A DNA stretch of 64,000 bases from assembly GCA_036401375.1 (NCBI GenBank), contig DASWVB010000027.1:1-64000 (forward strand), read 5' to 3'. The notes under the pieces were generated by a model. It was not told where the DNA came from, made no database searches, and was given only the letters and a program-made list of their open reading frames with translations. How positions within the stretch are numbered: position 1 is the first letter of the stretch; every line of letters begins with the position of its first letter. A program made the position numbers and the translations under genes. This document shows, in pieces, positions 9,280 through 18,350 of the stretch. Origin of the DNA: DASWUZ01 sp036401375 (GTDB taxonomy: Bacteria > Acidobacteriota > Terriglobia > Terriglobales > Acidobacteriaceae).

Positions 9280-9519
9280 ATGCAAAGAGCAGAGATCATC
9301 GCAGCCATTGATGAAGAGTTATCGACCCTGCAAAGGGTTCGCGAGTTACTAAACGCTCCCAGCTCCGCCAACGGCATTAGAGCACTCGCAGAGAAGGCAG
9401 CAGCAAAGCCTGGCCGAAAGCGCCGGGTTATGAGTCCTGAGGCTCGCGCACGCATCGGTCTGGCGCAGAAGCGCCGCTGGGCAAAGCAGCGCAAATCCGA
9501 ACCGGGCGGCGAAAAGTAG
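9280..9519 (+). CDS. Small basic protein, AT-hook-like C-terminus
   Basis: A 79-residue protein with an N-terminal helix (about residues 1-30, IIAAIDEELSTLQRVRELL) and a strongly basic second half containing KPGRKRRV followed by MSPEARARIGLAQKRRWAKQ. Short proteins of this shape, with a GRKRR-type AT-hook and an SPEARARI.AAQ.RRWA motif, recur in acidobacteria; this is from memory. A role in nucleic-acid binding is inferred from the basic tail. The ribosome-binding site is weak (AAGAGA just before the ATG). It lies 47 bp upstream of dut in the same direction, so the two may be co-transcribed. No known family name can be given. Confidence 0.65.
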   Translation: MQRAEIIAAIDEELSTLQRVRELLNAPSSANGIRALAEKAAAKPGRKRRVMSPEARARIGLAQKRRWAKQRKSEPGGEK

Positions 9520-9566
9520 ACGCACCTAAACCTTCTGCCAACACCATCGAAGCTAAGGATCAGCCG

Positions 9567-10100
9567 TTGGTGCCTTCCGGGGAGATCGCAAGCTCCTCAG
9601 CGACAACCCTGAGGATAAAGCTGCTGCATCCTGACGCAAAGCCGCCGACGGTGAACTACGCCGGAAGCGACATAGGCTACGATCTCTACTCCATCGAAGA
9701 TACAGTGCTGCCTCCGGGCGTCTCCGTCAAAGTGCGAACCGGGATAGCGATCGAGGGACCTTTGGGGTGTGGTTTCGTTCTCGGGGACCGCTCTTCCATG
9801 GCGGCTCGCGGCATCACTTACGCAGGCGGACGCATCGATGCGGGTTACCGGGGAGAAATCATCGTCTGTTTGATCAACGTGAATCAACCGGAGTATTCGC
9901 TCGCGCTCAAGCACGACGTGAACGGCCGATTACTTGACGCTGCACTGCAGCGGTCGGACGCCAGCATTGCGATAAAGAAGGGCGACAAAATCATTCAACT
10001 CTCGCCCTTTCACTCAATGACTGCGGCAGAGGTAGTCGTGGTCGATGAGTTATCGATGTCGGAGCGCTCACATCGGGGTTTTGGATCGAGCGGCCGCTAG
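9567..10100 (+). CDS. dut: Deoxyuridine 5'-triphosphate nucleotidohydrolase (dUTPase)
   Basis: Hydrolyses dUTP to dUMP and pyrophosphate, keeping uracil out of DNA and feeding thymidylate synthesis. All five trimeric dUTPase motifs are visible in order: GSDIGYDLYS (1), DRSSMAARG (2), GRIDAGYRGEI with the catalytic Asp (3), KKGDKIIQL (4) and RSHRGFGSSGR (5, the C-terminal P-loop-like arm). Length is 177, slightly over the usual 145-160 because of an insert between motifs 3 and 4 (HDVNGRLLDAALQRSDA). Start is TTG at 9567 or GTG at 9570, supported by AAGGAT 6 bases upstream; no ATG is available before motif 1. It probably forms an operon with the preceding small gene. Confidence 0.93.
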   Translation: MVPSGEIASSSATTLRIKLLHPDAKPPTVNYAGSDIGYDLYSIEDTVLPPGVSVKVRTGIAIEGPLGCGFVLGDRSSMAARGITYAGGRIDAGYRGEIIVCLINVNQPEYSLALKHDVNGRLLDAALQRSDASIAIKKGDKIIQLSPFHSMTAAEVVVVDELSMSERSHRGFGSSGR

Positions 10101-10212
10101 CTCAGGGCTTTTGAGGTATCAAGCAGGCTTGATCGAGGTGCTGAAAAGGCTCGCCCGTGCCGAGGTTCTTCGCCGCACAACGAGATCTAGGTTCAATGAC
10201 AGATGCGAGAGG

Positions 10213-10700
10213 TCATAGCCTAGCGGGGTCGGGTAGAAGGACGATCAGAGTGAAGTACGCGAAGGTCAAGACGCCGCCGCCGGCAAACTCCCGCCACTTG
10301 TGTTTGCCCATTGTATGTCCGGAAAGCGCAGCCAGGCAGGAGCAGATAAGGATGAGGTGCCCGACGCCCAAAGCATCACCACCACCGGGTCAAGCCCGCG
10401 TATGGCCCGTTTGCAGAGATGTCCACAGTGCGACCACTCCTGCCTGCATAAAGCGAGACACAAACAGACTGATGGCGTTCCACACAACGCCAATCGTGAT
10501 TCCCGCGCCCCGAGGCCCCACACACTGTTGCGGCGCGCGAGTGCCAGGATAGCTATATAGATCGATGCCTGGAGAAAGTGAAGCAAACGCAAGTGTGGAT
10601 CGCGGATTGCGGAGATAGTTAGAGCAATAAGGAAGAGCCCGGCTCCGAGCGGAATCCACAGCCGAGTCGCCGATGACTTGTCTAACTCATCAGTGCTCAT
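10213..10700 (-). pseudogene. Decayed small multi-pass membrane protein
   Basis: A single coding trace spread over several frames. It opens at ATG 10700 with two membrane helices (IPLGAGLFLIALTISAI and LLHFLQASIYIAILALA). It shifts frame near 10525, at GLGA followed by GITIGVVWNAISLF, then meets an in-frame TGA near 10389. It resumes with GVGHLILICSCLAAL and VLTFAYFTLIVLLP and stops at 10213. Frame changes at both ends of GLDPVVVML show that at least two indels are needed around the TGA. The intact protein would have been about 160 residues with five membrane segments. I do not recognise the family. Hydrophobic periodicity continues across the shifts, which supports one broken gene rather than chance frames. 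Confidence 0.5.
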
Positions 10701-11123
10701 TCGAGGTAGTATGTCAGGACTGGGCGATGCGTTCCGTTGTGTGATTTACCCATGAATGGTGTAGGCATGCCTGCCGGAGAGATTGCGCCGCAAGGCGGCG
10801 CTCTGTGTGTGCAACCCTCCGGTAGCAGCGTGATCAGGATCAGTCCTCTAATGAACCGGGCCTGAGCCGTGCCATTAGGGTGATTACACCAAAATTCGTC
10901 TCCAGCCACAGCGGTCGATGCTGCTTGCGAATTGGTGATACCAGGCGGCGATGAGCCGTGGTCCTCACGCCTTTATTGATGCCCTGGCGTACGGTTTGGT
11001 GTAGTAATCGTAACTAGCCTCAGGTAGCTCTTTGACTCCATCCCATACTGGAAGCAACGCAATACCGCCGCCCGAGCGAAAAGACTCGCAGTGATACCGC
11101 CGCCGCAAGATCGTGCACAATCT
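10701..11123. other. Intergenic region upstream of APC permease
   Basis: About 420 bp with no supported gene. It contains one compact GC-rich hairpin (10785-10801) and otherwise no coding signal. It should hold the promoter of the permease to the right and of the decayed membrane gene to the left. Confidence 0.45.
10785..10801. other. GC-rich hairpin (7-bp stem, 3-nt loop)
   Basis: GCGCCGC and GCGGCGC pair perfectly around AAG. There is no T-run on either side, so it is not a classical intrinsic terminator. Function unknown. Confidence 0.35.
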
Positions 11124-12596
11124 ATGCCCCCCGAAGGTGAGAGCGGTCCTCCTTTGCTCCCAGCACTGCAGCTGACCAGACAAGTGAGTCTAGGCAGCGC
11201 GCTTTCGCTGAACATGATCAACATGATCGGCGTCGGGCCCTTCATCACCCTACCGCTGGTAGTTGCTGCGATGGGTGGTCCGCAGGCCATGCTGGGATGG
11301 ATCCTTGGCGCATTGATTGCCCTCTGCGACGGGCTGGTCTGGTCAGAGCTTGGCGCAGCCCTTCCTCGTGCCGGTGGGTCTTACGCCTTCCTTAAAGAAA
11401 TTTATGGCAGCGAAAAGGCGGGTCGCTGGATCTCGTTTCTCTACATCTGGCAGCTTGGCTTCAGCGCGCCCCTCTCGATCGCATCAGGTTGCATCGGCCT
11501 CGCCCAGTATGCAGCGTACCTCTGGCCTCAGCTCAATCGGCCCATAAATTCCGGGGCAAAGCTGAGCGGCTGGCACCCCTCGATCCCTTTAACCAGCCTC
11601 GTCGCGGCCGCAACCTGCGTCACGGTAACGCTGCTGCTCTACCGCAACGTGAGGACCGTGATGAAGATGGGTTGGGTGCTCTGGGGTGGGGTCGTCTTCA
11701 CTCTGGGTGCGGTCATCTTTGCCGGCTTCACTCACTTCCATCCCGCGCTCGCGTTCACTCTTCCGCCGCACGCCCTCAGCCTCAGCCCTGCATTCTTTGA
11801 GGGGCTGGGCGCAGCGATGCTCTTCACCACCTACGACTATTGGGGCTACTACAACGTGACCTTCCTGGGTGGCGAGGTGCGCGATCCGGGCCGCAACATT
11901 CCTCGCGCGGTGATGCTTTCGATTGTGCTGGTCGGAGCTCTCTACCTGCTGCTTAGCGTGAGCGTGCTCGGTGTACTGCCCTGGCAAGAGCTGACGGCAG
12001 CCGTCAAGACGCAGGGGCACTTCGCGGTAGTTGCGGTGGTCATGCAGCGGACCATGGGCGCCGTCGCAGGCCGAATAGTGGCTGGTCTGGTGATGTGGAC
12101 GGCCTTTGCTTCTGTCTTTGCATTGTTGATGGCCTATTCCCGGGTGCCCTTCGCCGCTGCCCGGGATGGCAACTACTTCCGCATGTTCGGCCGCCTGCAT
12201 CCGAGGCACGGCTTCCCGCACATTTCGCTGCTCGCGCTCGGCGCCGCGGCGACCCTCTTCTGCTTCTTCGACCTGTCGCACGTGATTACAGCGCTCGTCG
12301 CGATTCGAATCCTGCTGCAGTTCGTGCTGCAGCAGGCGGGCGTAATCCTGCTGAGAATGCGTCAGCCGAAGCTGGCGCGCCCCTTCCGCATCTGGCTTTA
12401 TCCCTTGCCGCCACTACTCGCCATGGCAGGGTTCCTCTTCATGCTCTTCTCCCGCACCGATGCGGTCCGCGAGCTTCGTTACGCCGCCGCAATTGCCCTC
12501 TCCGGCTCGGTGATCTACTTCGCTCGAGCGTTCCTTCAAAGAGAGTGGCCGTTTCCCAACCAGCATGCACCCAAAACCCCGAGTCGCGGAGCTTGA
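11124..12596 (+). CDS. APC-superfamily amino acid permease
   Basis: A polytopic inner-membrane transporter of about 490 residues with around 12 hydrophobic segments. The first helix region (LNMINMIGVGPFITLPLVVA) carries the G-(I/V)-G motif that lines the substrate site in APC transporters, and WSELGAALPRAGGSYAFL is the conserved stretch after helix 2. The middle TTYDYWGYYNVTFLGGEVRDPGRNIPRA matches the cytoplasmic loop with the E-x-x-x-P-x-R pattern. Substrate cannot be read off; amino acids or polyamines are usual. The frame is open from a GTG at 11091, but ATG 11124 gives a normal N-terminus; neither has a good ribosome-binding site. It converges with the hydratase gene, 8 bp apart. Confidence 0.88.
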   Translation: MPPEGESGPPLLPALQLTRQVSLGSALSLNMINMIGVGPFITLPLVVAAMGGPQAMLGWILGALIALCDGLVWSELGAALPRAGGSYAFLKEIYGSEKAGRWISFLYIWQLGFSAPLSIASGCIGLAQYAAYLWPQLNRPINSGAKLSGWHPSIPLTSLVAAATCVTVTLLLYRNVRTVMKMGWVLWGGVVFTLGAVIFAGFTHFHPALAFTLPPHALSLSPAFFEGLGAAMLFTTYDYWGYYNVTFLGGEVRDPGRNIPRAVMLSIVLVGALYLLLSVSVLGVLPWQELTAAVKTQGHFAVVAVVMQRTMGAVAGRIVAGLVMWTAFASVFALLMAYSRVPFAAARDGNYFRMFGRLHPRHGFPHISLLALGAAATLFCFFDLSHVITALVAIRILLQFVLQQAGVILLRMRQPKLARPFRIWLYPLPPLLAMAGFLFMLFSRTDAVRELRYAAAIALSGSVIYFARAFLQREWPFPNQHAPKTPSRGA

Positions 12597-12604
12597 AAGA
12601 GGTG

Positions 12605-13384
12605 CTACTCAAAGCGCACACGCACCTCACCGAGGCTGGTGAAGCGCGCAACAGCCTCCGATCCCGAGTTTGCAAGCACCTTGCCGGTCCAGGATCCGGT
12701 GGTGATCCAGTCGCCTGCATTCAGGCCGCCGGTCCTGGACTGGCCCTGATTCGCCAGCCAGATGAGCAGCCGTACCGGATCGAAGCCCTCGGGCGCATGC
12801 GACTCGACCCGAACGGCGCCGTCTACCGACATCGAGGCCATCTCGGCCCGAAGGTCCGTACTCTGCCAGGAAGGGCACGCGGCGCCGTAGACGAAGCCGC
12901 CATTCATCAGCAGGTCAGCGAACAACGAAGGCTTTTCGACCCCGTCTGGATCCTCGAACGCCGTCTCGAGTACCTCTATTGCCGGGTGACAGCCCCCAAT
13001 CGCCTCCACGACCTCGTCCCGCGAGTAAACGGTAGGACGGACCGGTAGATCGTGGGCGAGCACAAACGCCATCTCGGCCTCAACCCCGCGCATGCGGCTC
13101 AGACTGCTAGCTATCCTCACGCCGCTGATTCCAAAGCCGCCGAGCAGCGGCATCGGCGCGAAGATCGGCTGCGCTCCAAGCGTCGCCGCCGCTACCTTCC
13201 AACCGCCGATCGGGCCCATTGCCTCCGCGATCACGTCCTGTATCGCATAGGCCTCGCTTATCGAATGAGGTCGAAGCTCAAGCGGCAGTCCAGTTATGGG
13301 CTCGAGGGTGCGCCGTGCCTCGAGCAGCATCTCCGCCGCACGCCGCATGCGATCCATGTCAAGGGGAGTCAGTTCTGTATCCAT
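12605..13384 (-). CDS. 2-keto-4-pentenoate hydratase / FAH-family protein
   Basis: About 259 residues from the ATG at 13384; a longer frame to 13450 exists but its N-terminus is atypical. Features of the MhpD/XylJ hydratase family: SISEAYAIQDVI, GGWKVAAATL, the metal-binding VEAEMAFVLAHDLP with its Glu pair, and a C-terminal half ending GLNAGDWITTGSWTG. Family members hydrate 2-hydroxypentadienoates in aromatic meta-cleavage pathways or decarboxylate related keto acids. No other aromatic-degradation gene is nearby, so the physiological substrate is open. It converges on the APC permease and is divergent from msrP. Confidence 0.85.
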   Translation of the reverse strand: MDTELTPLDMDRMRRAAEMLLEARRTLEPITGLPLELRPHSISEAYAIQDVIAEAMGPIGGWKVAAATLGAQPIFAPMPLLGGFGISGVRIASSLSRMRGVEAEMAFVLAHDLPVRPTVYSRDEVVEAIGGCHPAIEVLETAFEDPDGVEKPSLFADLLMNGGFVYGAACPSWQSTDLRAEMASMSVDGAVRVESHAPEGFDPVRLLIWLANQGQSRTGGLNAGDWITTGSWTGKVLANSGSEAVARFTSLGEVRVRFE

Positions 13385-13554
13385 GAAGCCTTCGTACCTC
13401 ACACCCATAATGCCCGCAGCAGGTAAGGAGACGCAAAGCCGGCACATCAAACGCTACCGAGGCCAGCCCACGTCATCCGTTCGGATGGAAAGCGCGTACT
13501 ATCAGATGCCACTTTAATCCGCTGGAAACGTCAGATGTATAGCAGAGGTTCCGA

Positions 13555-14529
13555 ATGCTCATCCGCAAGCCGAACGACATCCCATCCTCCGAGATCACTC
13601 CTAAGTCTGCCTTCCTGAACCGCCGTGCGTTCATCGCCGCCGCTGCAGCAGCCGGAGCAGGCGCGCTCGCCGCCAACCGCATCGGAGGCATCCTGAACCC
13701 CCCGGAGAGTGTCTATGCCAACGCCAAGCTCAACGTGGTCAAGAGCCCGCTTTCAACCACCGGCGAGACTGTAACGAGCTATCAGAACATCACCAGCTAC
13801 AACAATTATTACGAATTCGGCACTGACAAGTCCGATCCCGCTGCGCATGCCGGCAGGCTGCAGACCAGGCCGTGGACCGTTGCCGTCGAAGGGCTGGTCA
13901 AGAAGCCAAAGACCTTTGATATAGACACTTTGCTGAACCTGCGTCCGCAGGAGGAGCGCGTCTATCGCTTCCGCTGCGTCGAGGCCTGGAGCATGGTGAT
14001 CCCCTGGGCGGGCTATTCGCTCTCGGAGTTCATCAAGCAATGCGATCCGCTGCCCAGCGCCAAGTTTGTTCAGTTCCTGTCTGACGTTGACAAGAAGGCG
14101 ATGACCAATGTCGGAACCTTTTCCGGCTATAACTGGCCCTACTCCGAGGGTCTCCGTATGGACGAGGCGATGCATCCGCTCACTTTGCTCACCTTTGGTC
14201 TCTACGGCGAGGCCCTTCCCAACCAGGACGGCGCGCCGGTGCGCATCATCGTGCCGTGGAAGTACGGATTCAAATCAGCCAAGGCGATCGTGAAGGTACG
14301 GTTCCTCGACAAGGCTCCCCACACCACGTGGAATGACCAGGCGCCTAACGAGTATGGCTTCTACTCGAACGTAAATCCGAACGTAGACCACCCCCGCTGG
14401 TCGCAGGGGAGCGAGCGCCGCATCGGTGAGCCTATCTTCCGTCAGCACAAGACCACTCTGATGTTCAACGGCTATGGTGATCAGGTGGCCAGCCTCTACA
14501 AGGGCATGGACCTGAGAAAGTACTACTAA
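13555..14529 (+). CDS. msrP: Periplasmic methionine sulfoxide reductase, molybdopterin subunit
   Basis: Repairs oxidised methionines in periplasmic proteins using a molybdopterin cofactor and electrons from MsrQ. The N-terminus has a twin-arginine signal (FLNRRAFIAAAAAAGAG), consistent with Tat export of a folded cofactor-loaded enzyme. The sulfite-oxidase fold is shown by WTVAVEGLVKKPKTFD, RFRCVEAWSMVIPWAGY (Cys is the molybdenum ligand) and PVRIIVPWKYGFKSAK. The C-terminal PRWSQGSERRIGE is the conserved MsrP/YedY tail. Length (324) fits. It lies 63 bp upstream of msrQ, forming the usual two-gene operon. Confidence 0.95.
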   Translation: MLIRKPNDIPSSEITPKSAFLNRRAFIAAAAAAGAGALAANRIGGILNPPESVYANAKLNVVKSPLSTTGETVTSYQNITSYNNYYEFGTDKSDPAAHAGRLQTRPWTVAVEGLVKKPKTFDIDTLLNLRPQEERVYRFRCVEAWSMVIPWAGYSLSEFIKQCDPLPSAKFVQFLSDVDKKAMTNVGTFSGYNWPYSEGLRMDEAMHPLTLLTFGLYGEALPNQDGAPVRIIVPWKYGFKSAKAIVKVRFLDKAPHTTWNDQAPNEYGFYSNVNPNVDHPRWSQGSERRIGEPIFRQHKTTLMFNGYGDQVASLYKGMDLRKYY

Positions 14530-14592
14530 CCCCATTTTTCTAGCCACGTGACTTGCATGGCTGTGTGAACTGCGACCTGAGAGATCGCGCCT

Positions 14593-15249
14593 ATGTCCGC
14601 AGTACAGTTGAAGATGCTGAAGGTGCTGGTCTTCGCCGCGTGTCTTGCTCCGGCGGTATGGCTCGGCTGGCGCCTCTATCAGAGTCTCCGCGGGGGAGAC
14701 CAGCTTGGCCCCGATCCGACCGCGACGGTCACCTTCTTCACCGGACGTGCAACCCTGAGGCTGCTGGTCATTTCGCTGGCGATCACGCCTGTGCGCCGGC
14801 TCTCGACCAGGCTGGCATGGCTCATTCGCTTCCGACGGATGCTGGGGCTCTTCGCCTTCTTCTACGGCTGCCTGCACCTGTTGACCTATGTGGCGCTTTA
14901 CGCCAACTTCGACCTGCACGCGATGAAGGCCGACATCCTCCACCGCCGCTTTATCTTGGCGGGACTAGTGGCGTGGGGGTTGATGGTTCCGCTAGCCCTA
15001 ACGTCTACCAAGTGGGCGATCCGCAAGCTCGGGGGTAAGCGCTGGCAGGCTCTCCACCGCATCGTCTATGTCTCCGCTGTCGCAGCTGTGGTTCACTACT
15101 GGTGGAAGGTAAAGCCCGGCGACCGCACTCCTCTGCAGATCACGATCATCCTTGCTATTCTGCTGCTGGCCAGGCTGGTCTACACCTGGCGATCTAAGTT
15201 TCCGTCGACTCCACCCCCGCAGAAGGTTCCCCTCACCGGTGCGGCTTAG
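14593..15249 (+). CDS. msrQ: Methionine sulfoxide reductase heme-binding subunit
   Basis: Inner-membrane b-type cytochrome that passes quinol-derived electrons to MsrP. About six membrane segments are visible. Conserved features include RRMLGLFAFFYGCLHLLTY and ALHRIVYVSAVAAVVHYWW with His residues expected to bind heme, and FTGRATLRLLVISLAITP near the start. Length (218) matches MsrQ/YedZ. It follows msrP directly. Confidence 0.94.
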   Translation: MSAVQLKMLKVLVFAACLAPAVWLGWRLYQSLRGGDQLGPDPTATVTFFTGRATLRLLVISLAITPVRRLSTRLAWLIRFRRMLGLFAFFYGCLHLLTYVALYANFDLHAMKADILHRRFILAGLVAWGLMVPLALTSTKWAIRKLGGKRWQALHRIVYVSAVAAVVHYWWKVKPGDRTPLQITIILAILLLARLVYTWRSKFPSTPPPQKVPLTGAA

Positions 15250-15377
15250 AGCGAGCGACTTGCTTTCGGGAGGAATTTCCCGGATTGGGCCAAATGGCTC
15301 TGGGTTAGTTTGATCGTCGGCTCGCGACGCAACTTGGCGCGCCCGAACTGGTCTATACCTCCGTCAGGAGTCGCCCC

Positions 15378-17660
15378 ATGCGCAGAATTACCGTATGTTC
15401 CGTTACGTCTACCGTAGCCGCACTCTTGTCGGTTTCGGTCGCCTTGGCCCAGTCAGGCGGTCCTTTTGCTCCCGCCTCGTCCCGGACAGGGTCGAGCCAC
15501 TCGATTCGCGAGCACCCCAAAACGCCCTTGAGTTCTGCGGCAACGCTGACTAAAGAGGAACGTGCCCTTCAGATGCTCAACCGGTTCACATTCGGACCCC
15601 GCCCCGGCGACCTCGCGAGGCTGATGCAGATGTCTCCGGAAGCCTGGTTCGAACAGCAACTCACCCCTGAAGCCATTGCCGATACCGCCTTGGGGAAGCG
15701 TCTTGGAGATTTCCCGGCGCTCGGGCTCCCTGTCGACCAGCTGGTTGCTGCGTACCCGACGAATCAGATCCTGCGCCTCATCAACGATGGCAAGCGCCCC
15801 ATGCCGCAGGATCCGACGCTTCATGCCGTTTACGAGGTGCTGATAGCCAAATATCAGCGCCAGCAGTCGGAGCAGAAGGCTGCTGCTTCTTCTGGATCCG
15901 GGAACAGTGGAGGAAAACCTCAAGTCCCCGCGCCAGCCTCTGGTTTGGCCCTGAGTAAAGGGTCAGCTGTCCCCGTCTCCTCCGCCATGGCCACTGGCGC
16001 CCCCTCACTAGCAGGGAAGGCGACGACCACGCGCGGGGAGATTTCTACCCCGCCTGCCTCCGTAGCCGCGGCGACGACGTCGGTCAATGCCGTTTCCGCA
16101 GCAGCCGCTGATCAGGCGGCAGCTCAGGCCGACGCGCTAAAGGCAGCGCAGAAGAGACATGATCAGGCCGCGGCGATAGTCCTCGCAGATCAGCTGCTCG
16201 AGCTGCCGAAGAACCAACGCATGGCCGCGATCCTCAAGCTGCGCGTCGACCAGCGCATCCTGGTTACAACTAACGTAAGCGACCCGCAGAAGAGCTTGCT
16301 GAGCAACGACTTCAATCCCCGTGAGCGAGAGCTCTTCACCGAAATGGGCGGCAACCCCGATGCTGCCTATGTGCTCGACAACGAGTTGCAGCAGGCCAAG
16401 CTGGTTCGCACCATCCTAAGCGAACGCCAGTTGCAGGAGGTGATGACTGACTTCTGGTTCAACCACTTCAATGTCTTCATCCACAAGGATGCCGATCAGT
16501 TTTACACAGCCGGCTATGAACGCGACGCCATCCGGGCCCACGCGCTCGGCAAATTCCGCGATCTGCTGCTAGCGACCGCGCAGCATCCCGCGATGCTGGT
16601 CTACCTCGACAACTGGCAAAGCATTGGCCCCAACTCACCGGCCGCCGGCAAGCCCCGGCCGGGGCAAAAGACCGCGCAGCGGGGTCTTAACGAGAACTAC
16701 GGCCGCGAGGTGATGGAGCTGCACACCGTCGGCGTAAACGGTGGATACACCCAATCCGACGTCACTAACCTCGCCAAGATCCTCACCGGATGGACCGTCG
16801 ATCACCCTGAGCTCGGCGGCCCGTTCCTCTTCGATCCGAAGAAGCACGAGCCGGGACCGAAGACCTGGTTCGGGCACGTCGTCGAAGAGAATGGCTATAA
16901 CGAGGGCCGCGACGCACTCGCCTGGCTCGCAGCCCAGCCGCAGACTGCCCACTTCATCAGCTACGAGCTGGCACAGCGGTTCGTTACGGACCGTCCCCCG
17001 GCGGCACTTGTCGATCGCATGGCCGCGACCTTCCTCGCTACTGACGGCGATATCAAAGAGATATTGCGCACAATGGTCCAATCGCCCGAGTTCAATTCGC
17101 GCAAGTACTACGGTGACAAGGTGAAGACGCCGCTTGAGTTCGTTGCCTCGGCCTTCCGCGCAACGGGTACCAATCCTGCCAACCCGGGCGCCCTGGTGGG
17201 AGTGCTGCGGGCGATGGGGGAGCCGCTTTACCAGATGCTACCGCCGACCGGCTACTCGACCACCGCCGATGCGTGGATGAACTCCGGCGCCCTCGTCGAC
17301 CGGCTCAACTTCTCTCTGACACTGGCCAACAGCAAGATCGGAAACATCAAGTTCGACGCGCCGCACCTGTTGGCTGCCGGGCTGCTGGCGCGTCCGGCGA
17401 CAGGGCCACCCGTGCGGGGAGTCTTGCATACCGCTTCAATGCAGGCTCCTGGGACGGGCAGCTCTATAAGCGGTGCGGAGGAGGCGCTTACCCTGATGGA
17501 GAGTGTGCTAATCGGTGGTCAGGTCTCAGCCAAGACCAACGGTGTGATCCAGGGCCAGATTAGCGCCGACGCGACCACCCAGCCCCCGGTAGACCCAGCC
17601 CAGACGCTGGACACGATGACGGCCCTGATTTTAGGTTCGCCCGAGTTCCAGATGCGCTAG
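15378..17660 (+). CDS. Secreted DUF1800-family protein
   Basis: A 760-residue protein with an N-terminal signal peptide (TVAALLSVSVALAQ). The DUF1800 core is recognisable from HLLNR-like MLNRFTFGPRPGDL, through FWFNHFNVF, the NENYGREVMELHTVG block, NLAKILTGWTV and the C-terminal ALILGSPEFQMR. The family is abundant in acidobacteria and planctomycetes, often next to DUF1501 genes; no such partner is present here. Residues ~165-265 form a low-complexity Ala/Ser/Thr linker, longer than in most members. A good ribosome-binding site (CAGGAG) precedes the ATG. Biochemical function of the family is not established. Confidence 0.9.
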   Translation: MRRITVCSVTSTVAALLSVSVALAQSGGPFAPASSRTGSSHSIREHPKTPLSSAATLTKEERALQMLNRFTFGPRPGDLARLMQMSPEAWFEQQLTPEAIADTALGKRLGDFPALGLPVDQLVAAYPTNQILRLINDGKRPMPQDPTLHAVYEVLIAKYQRQQSEQKAAASSGSGNSGGKPQVPAPASGLALSKGSAVPVSSAMATGAPSLAGKATTTRGEISTPPASVAAATTSVNAVSAAAADQAAAQADALKAAQKRHDQAAAIVLADQLLELPKNQRMAAILKLRVDQRILVTTNVSDPQKSLLSNDFNPRERELFTEMGGNPDAAYVLDNELQQAKLVRTILSERQLQEVMTDFWFNHFNVFIHKDADQFYTAGYERDAIRAHALGKFRDLLLATAQHPAMLVYLDNWQSIGPNSPAAGKPRPGQKTAQRGLNENYGREVMELHTVGVNGGYTQSDVTNLAKILTGWTVDHPELGGPFLFDPKKHEPGPKTWFGHVVEENGYNEGRDALAWLAAQPQTAHFISYELAQRFVTDRPPAALVDRMAATFLATDGDIKEILRTMVQSPEFNSRKYYGDKVKTPLEFVASAFRATGTNPANPGALVGVLRAMGEPLYQMLPPTGYSTTADAWMNSGALVDRLNFSLTLANSKIGNIKFDAPHLLAAGLLARPATGPPVRGVLHTASMQAPGTGSSISGAEEALTLMESVLIGGQVSAKTNGVIQGQISADATTQPPVDPAQTLDTMTALILGSPEFQMR

Positions 17661-17749
17661 GTAAGCTGGACTGACGAGACGTTCCCAAAGGGGGCGAGGA
17701 GGGATGATTGATGCTGCTACCTATCAAGCCCGTAGGTACAGGAGGGTCT

Positions 17750-17980
17750 ATGCGAACAACTTTAGCCATCCACGACGACGTCCTTGCTGCAGCCGGGGAG
17801 TTAGCGTCAAAGGCAGCGGAGGAGCATTGGCGAAGTGGTTTCAGCGCTCGCCCCGCAAGCACTGTGCCCTGCTCAATCGCGGAGGAAGACCCGGAATGGA
17901 GTACCTCTTTTTCGGTTTCACCGGGGACCCCGCGTGTAAGTTCGGAATCAATTCAGCAGCTTCGCGAAGAGTTGGTTTGA
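17750..17980 (+). pseudogene. Degenerate VapB-type antitoxin
   Basis: Strong ribosome-binding site (AGGAGGG) before ATG 17750, then MRTTLAIHDDVLAAAGELA, the typical start of a ribbon-helix-helix VapB antitoxin, and a C-terminal GTPRVSSESIQQLREELV like the VapB tail. The middle does not fit the family in this frame, while another frame reads RGGRPG in the position of the usual R-N-G-x-P motif, so compensating frameshifts are likely. The stop overlaps the start of the toxin trace (TTGA), the normal vapBC arrangement. Confidence 0.6.
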
Positions 17981-18295
17981 GCCGATTCCTGCTCAACGTC
18001 AATTTCCTTATAGCTTTGATAGACCCCGCACACGTTCAGCACGATCGCAGGAGCAGTAGCGGAGTTGATGCGCGATTCTTGCGCTCGGCCGGGGCATGAA
18101 CTCTGGAGTGACGATGTCAGTCTAACTGATAACGGCATTGTTGCTGCAGAGCGGTTGATAGATTCAGCTCAAGTCACAGATAGCTACCTGCTGGCACTCG
18201 CGCACGCGCACCGCGAACTTTCGGCCACCTTCGATCGGCATTTGATCACCCATGCAGTACATAACGGGGCGCATACACTTCACGTCATCTGCTGA
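17977..18295 (+). pseudogene. Degenerate VapC PIN-domain toxin with internal deletion
   Basis: The trace begins SRFLLNVNFLIALIDPAHVQHD, matching a VapC N-terminus in which the first catalytic Asp (usually LLDVN) has become Asn. After a frame change it resumes with RPGHELWSDDVSL and AQVTDSYLLALAHAHR, ATFDRHL, HTLHVI, matching the C-terminal third of VapC including the DSYLLALA helix. The central ~50 residues, with the T/S-E-N-G motif, are missing. Together with the damaged antitoxin this is a dead toxin-antitoxin locus between a DUF1800 gene and a PIG-L gene. Confidence 0.65.
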
Positions 18296-18350
18296 TCTTG
18301 TTCTGAGCCGCGATGGAAAGCTGTTTGGAACCTCAGGAGACAAAGCAGTA

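Noticed and set aside
10386..10391. In-frame TGA in the membrane-protein trace, considered as selenocysteine or recoding
   Set aside because: The surrounding frame also changes on both sides of the stop and no SECIS-like hairpin was evident, so decay is simpler.
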